NCBI RefSeq assembly: GCF_021390175.1
Contig: NZ_CP090004.1
Span: 806,001 to 870,000, forward strand
Direction of reading: 5' to 3'
Length of the DNA stretch: 64,000 bases
Origin: Flagellimonas sp. HMM57
Lineage (GTDB): Bacteria > Bacteroidota > Bacteroidia > Flavobacteriales > Flavobacteriaceae
The position numbers and the translations under genes were made by a program. Of this stretch, positions 62,116-64,000 are shown in pieces (positions within the stretch are counted from its first letter, which is position 1; each line of letters opens with the position of its first letter). The notes below the pieces were generated by a model. The model was not told where the DNA came from and did not search any database. It saw only the letters and a list, made by a program, of their open reading frames with translations.

Positions 62116-64000
62116 TCAAAAAGAAGATTGTCGTTCAAGACCACTATCAAGGATCGTTGGTTTTGCTGATGGAGCATTTCCAAACAATAGACGCCATTGG
62201 TACAATTGTTCAAAATTTTATTTTCCCCATACCCTACGGAATACAAAATATTGGATTCTGGAACGCCGTTTTTGAGCAAGTAGCTCTTTATAGTATCCGA
62301 CCTTTTTTGCGTCAACCTAAAGTTAGTACTACTTCCTCCCCTACTGTCCGTATAGGTTTCTACCCTCAACTGTGCATTGGGGAAGCTTTCAACAAACGAA
62401 ACTACTTTATCAAGTTCGGTTTCAATCTCTGGCGTAAGCTGGGTCGAATTTCTACTAAAAAAGAATTTTTTAAGTTTTACTACGGTTTGGTTTTCTTTTT
62501 CTTCCACTAAATCATCGTACTCGGCAATTTCAATGGTATGACTGGAGTTTTCCATCGATTCCAATACTTTTTCCGAAAATTGCTTACTATAGGTAGCGTA
62601 ACGCCCTTTTGTAGATTCCAACGTCACTTCTTTTTCCCATGGAATTTCCAATCTATAGTTCCCGTCACTGTCGGAATATGTTTCTGCCAATAATCCGCCA
62701 TTCAAATCCAATAGCCTTACTTCGGCATTTTCGACCATAGCAGCTCTATTGCCAGGTTCTTTTACTACTCCTTTGAACACCAATGTTCTAAGACCCGGTC
62801 TTTCATCCACCTTAAATCCATACAGATCATCTTTACCTTTTCCACCGGTTCTGTTCGATGAAAAATAGCCCAGTAAACCCTCTCCATCGTTTCTCATGAT
62901 AAAACCAAAATCATCTTCAGGAGAATTGATGCCCTCACCCAAGTTTACGGGTATACTGAACGTATCTTCTTCCATATTGGATTTATAAACATCCATGCCG
63001 CCAAGACCATAAAAAACATCGGAAGAAAAATAGAAACTGTTCTCAAAAACAAATGGGGCAATTTCATTGCCTGGCGAGTTGATTCTTGGGCCCAGGTTTA
63101 TGGGTGCGGACATAATCTGTCCTCGATTGGTATACACATAGTAAATATCCGTACCGCCATAACCATCTTCAAAATTTGCCGAAAAATAGAGTCGCTGACT
63201 AACTTCATCATAAAACGGATAATAAAAAGACGTGCTTAAATCCTTCAGTAATAAACGAAAATTACCGTCCAAAGGCTGCATTCCTATTGCCAACGCATTC
63301 TTTCCATTTTTATCGAAAGACAATTTTCCATTATCTGTATTGGACAATACATATAGAATGGCATTGAGTCCCTTTGAGTAATAGGGCGTTGCTTTATGAT
63401 AATCCATTTCTGGAATTTCCGCCAAGGGTTTTGACCATGCGGAGATTTGACCATCTGGTTTTGCCTCGGCAGTAAAAATATTCAAGTAGCTCTCATAATC
63501 GGTTTTTGAATCTTGTGGCCTTCCGCTCGAAAACAATAATTTGTCACCGTAAAAAGAAGGTGAAAAATCCGAATAGGAACTGTTGGTCTTTAAATTGAAT
63601 ATTTTAAAATCCAGAGCAATATCCGCCTTGTTATCCTTAGCTAGGATTTGGGTATTAAATTCCAGATTTTCTAAAAACTCAGTGTCAAAATTAGGTGAAA
63701 TCTTGGTGAAAAAATCGGTTGTTTTGGTCTTATCCCCAATTTTTGAAAGACTACGTATCAATTTATTAAGCTCATGGTTTCCGATTAAGGTATCTTTCTC
63801 ATAAAGCTTAAGATATGCCTCTGAAGCTTTTTCAAAATTGTCGGTTTTAAAGTAAGCATCCGCCAGATTCAAGAATTGCTGCTCCGTAAGTGTTCCTTTT
63901 TGCAAATCTTCTTCATACGCGATTACTGCCTGTTTGTAATTATATTGAAAAAAATAAGCATCTCCCTTGGATTTCTTTGCTTGGGCATAACCAATGGCCA
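62112..64000 (-). CDS. OmpA/PD40-type outer-membrane protein (5' end cut by window)
   Basis: The frame is open to the window edge: the N-terminal part reads GYAQAKKSKGDAYFFQYNYK and is followed by TPR-like repeats, so only a signal peptide is likely missing. About 630 residues are visible: TPRs (to about residue 110), PD40/WD-like beta-propeller strands (LYFSANFEDGYGGTDIYYVY, SFYFSSDVFYGLGGMDVYKS), a carboxypeptidase-regulatory domain (about 420-500) and an OmpA peptidoglycan-binding domain (FFFSRNSTQLTPEIETELDK, NFRLTQKRSDTIKSYLLKNG). A TTG at 63905 is not the true start. This domain order resembles components near the type IX secretion machinery, such as PorE. Confidence 0.9.
   Translation of the reverse strand, partial: AIGYAQAKKSKGDAYFFQYNYKQAVIAYEEDLQKGTLTEQQFLNLADAYFKTDNFEKASEAYLKLYEKDTLIGNHELNKLIRSLSKIGDKTKTTDFFTKISPNFDTEFLENLEFNTQILAKDNKADIALDFKIFNLKTNSSYSDFSPSFYGDKLLFSSGRPQDSKTDYESYLNIFTAEAKPDGQISAWSKPLAEIPEMDYHKATPYYSKGLNAILYVLSNTDNGKLSFDKNGKNALAIGMQPLDGNFRLLLKDLSTSFYYPFYDEVSQRLYFSANFEDGYGGTDIYYVYTNRGQIMSAPINLGPRINSPGNEIAPFVFENSFYFSSDVFYGLGGMDVYKSNMEEDTFSIPVNLGEGINSPEDDFGFIMRNDGEGLLGYFSSNRTGGKGKDDLYGFKVDERPGLRTLVFKGVVKEPGNRAAMVENAEVRLLDLNGGLLAETYSDSDGNYRLEIPWEKEVTLESTKGRYATYSKQFSEKVLESMENSSHTIEIAEYDDLVEEKENQTVVKLKKFFFSRNSTQLTPEIETELDKVVSFVESFPNAQLRVETYTDSRGGSSTNFRLTQKRSDTIKSYLLKNGVPESNILYSVGYGENKILNNCTNGVYCLEMLHQQNQRSLIVVLNDNLLFD

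Overview
The window looks like chromosomal DNA of a marine-type member of the Flavobacteriaceae (Bacteroidota). The evidence is a set of clade-typical genes: TonB C-terminal, DUF5686 and DUF6089 outer-membrane proteins, a bamA/two-ompH block, a VUT-family queuosine transporter, a folK-deoxynucleoside kinase fusion, an OmpA/PD40 protein, and promoters of the form TTG-N20-TAnnTTTG. The genus cannot be fixed from what is visible. Most of the window is ordinary core genome; the accessory stretches are about 12.0-18.5 kb and 54.9-59.7 kb.

Layout. 0-10 kb: end of a TonB-family gene, membrane and soluble pyrophosphatases (hppA, ppa), a DUF5686 protein, pyruvate dehydrogenase E1 beta, then etfB-etfA behind a 34-bp perfect palindrome. 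10-13.3 kb: a bifunctional-nuclease family protein, a CNT nucleoside transporter, a four-helix-bundle (S23) gene and thyA. 13.5-18.5 kb: an accessory patch with an XRE regulator and divergent small gene, a HigB/HigA-type toxin-antitoxin pair coupled to a lipoprotein gene, a cupin, an SRPBCC protein and a lipoprotein of five exact 110-residue repeats. 18.7-25.9 kb: a two-component system, an ergothioneine cluster (egtB, egtD, DUF427 gene) with a nearby PLP enzyme, and folA. 25.9-35.5 kb: murI and a long minus-strand envelope block (CBS protein, nadK, DUF6089, uppS, bamA, two ompH/skp-like genes), then pdxJ and a hydrolase. 35.5-41.7 kb: a GDSL-type lipoprotein under a second copy of the etf palindrome core, then tig, clpP and clpX. 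41.8-54.9 kb: a GH3 protein, DUF2797, an AsmA-like protein, a queuosine transporter, sppA, the folK-dNK fusion, a TrmH-type methyltransferase and mutS. 54.9-59.7 kb: a 25-bp tandem repeat, tRNA-Gly, a broken tRNA-Leu copy next to an intact tRNA-Leu, and an array of collagen-like lipoproteins with one decayed member. 59.7-64 kb: a hydrolase, an Nramp-like transporter without the usual metal motif, and an OmpA/PD40 protein cut by the window edge.

How the genes work together. ThyA and DHFR close the folate cycle and FolK supplies its precursor. UppS, BamA, the OmpH pair and MurI serve envelope assembly. Tig, ClpP and ClpX form a proteostasis group. EgtB and EgtD would make the ergothioneine skeleton, with the adjacent class V PLP enzyme a candidate final lyase. 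The points most worth following up are the shared GCATGC palindrome in front of etfBA and the GDSL gene, the collagen-like array, the exact-period repeat lipoprotein, the ergothioneine cluster and the Nramp-like protein. No CRISPR array, rRNA, integrase, transposase or complete prophage was seen.
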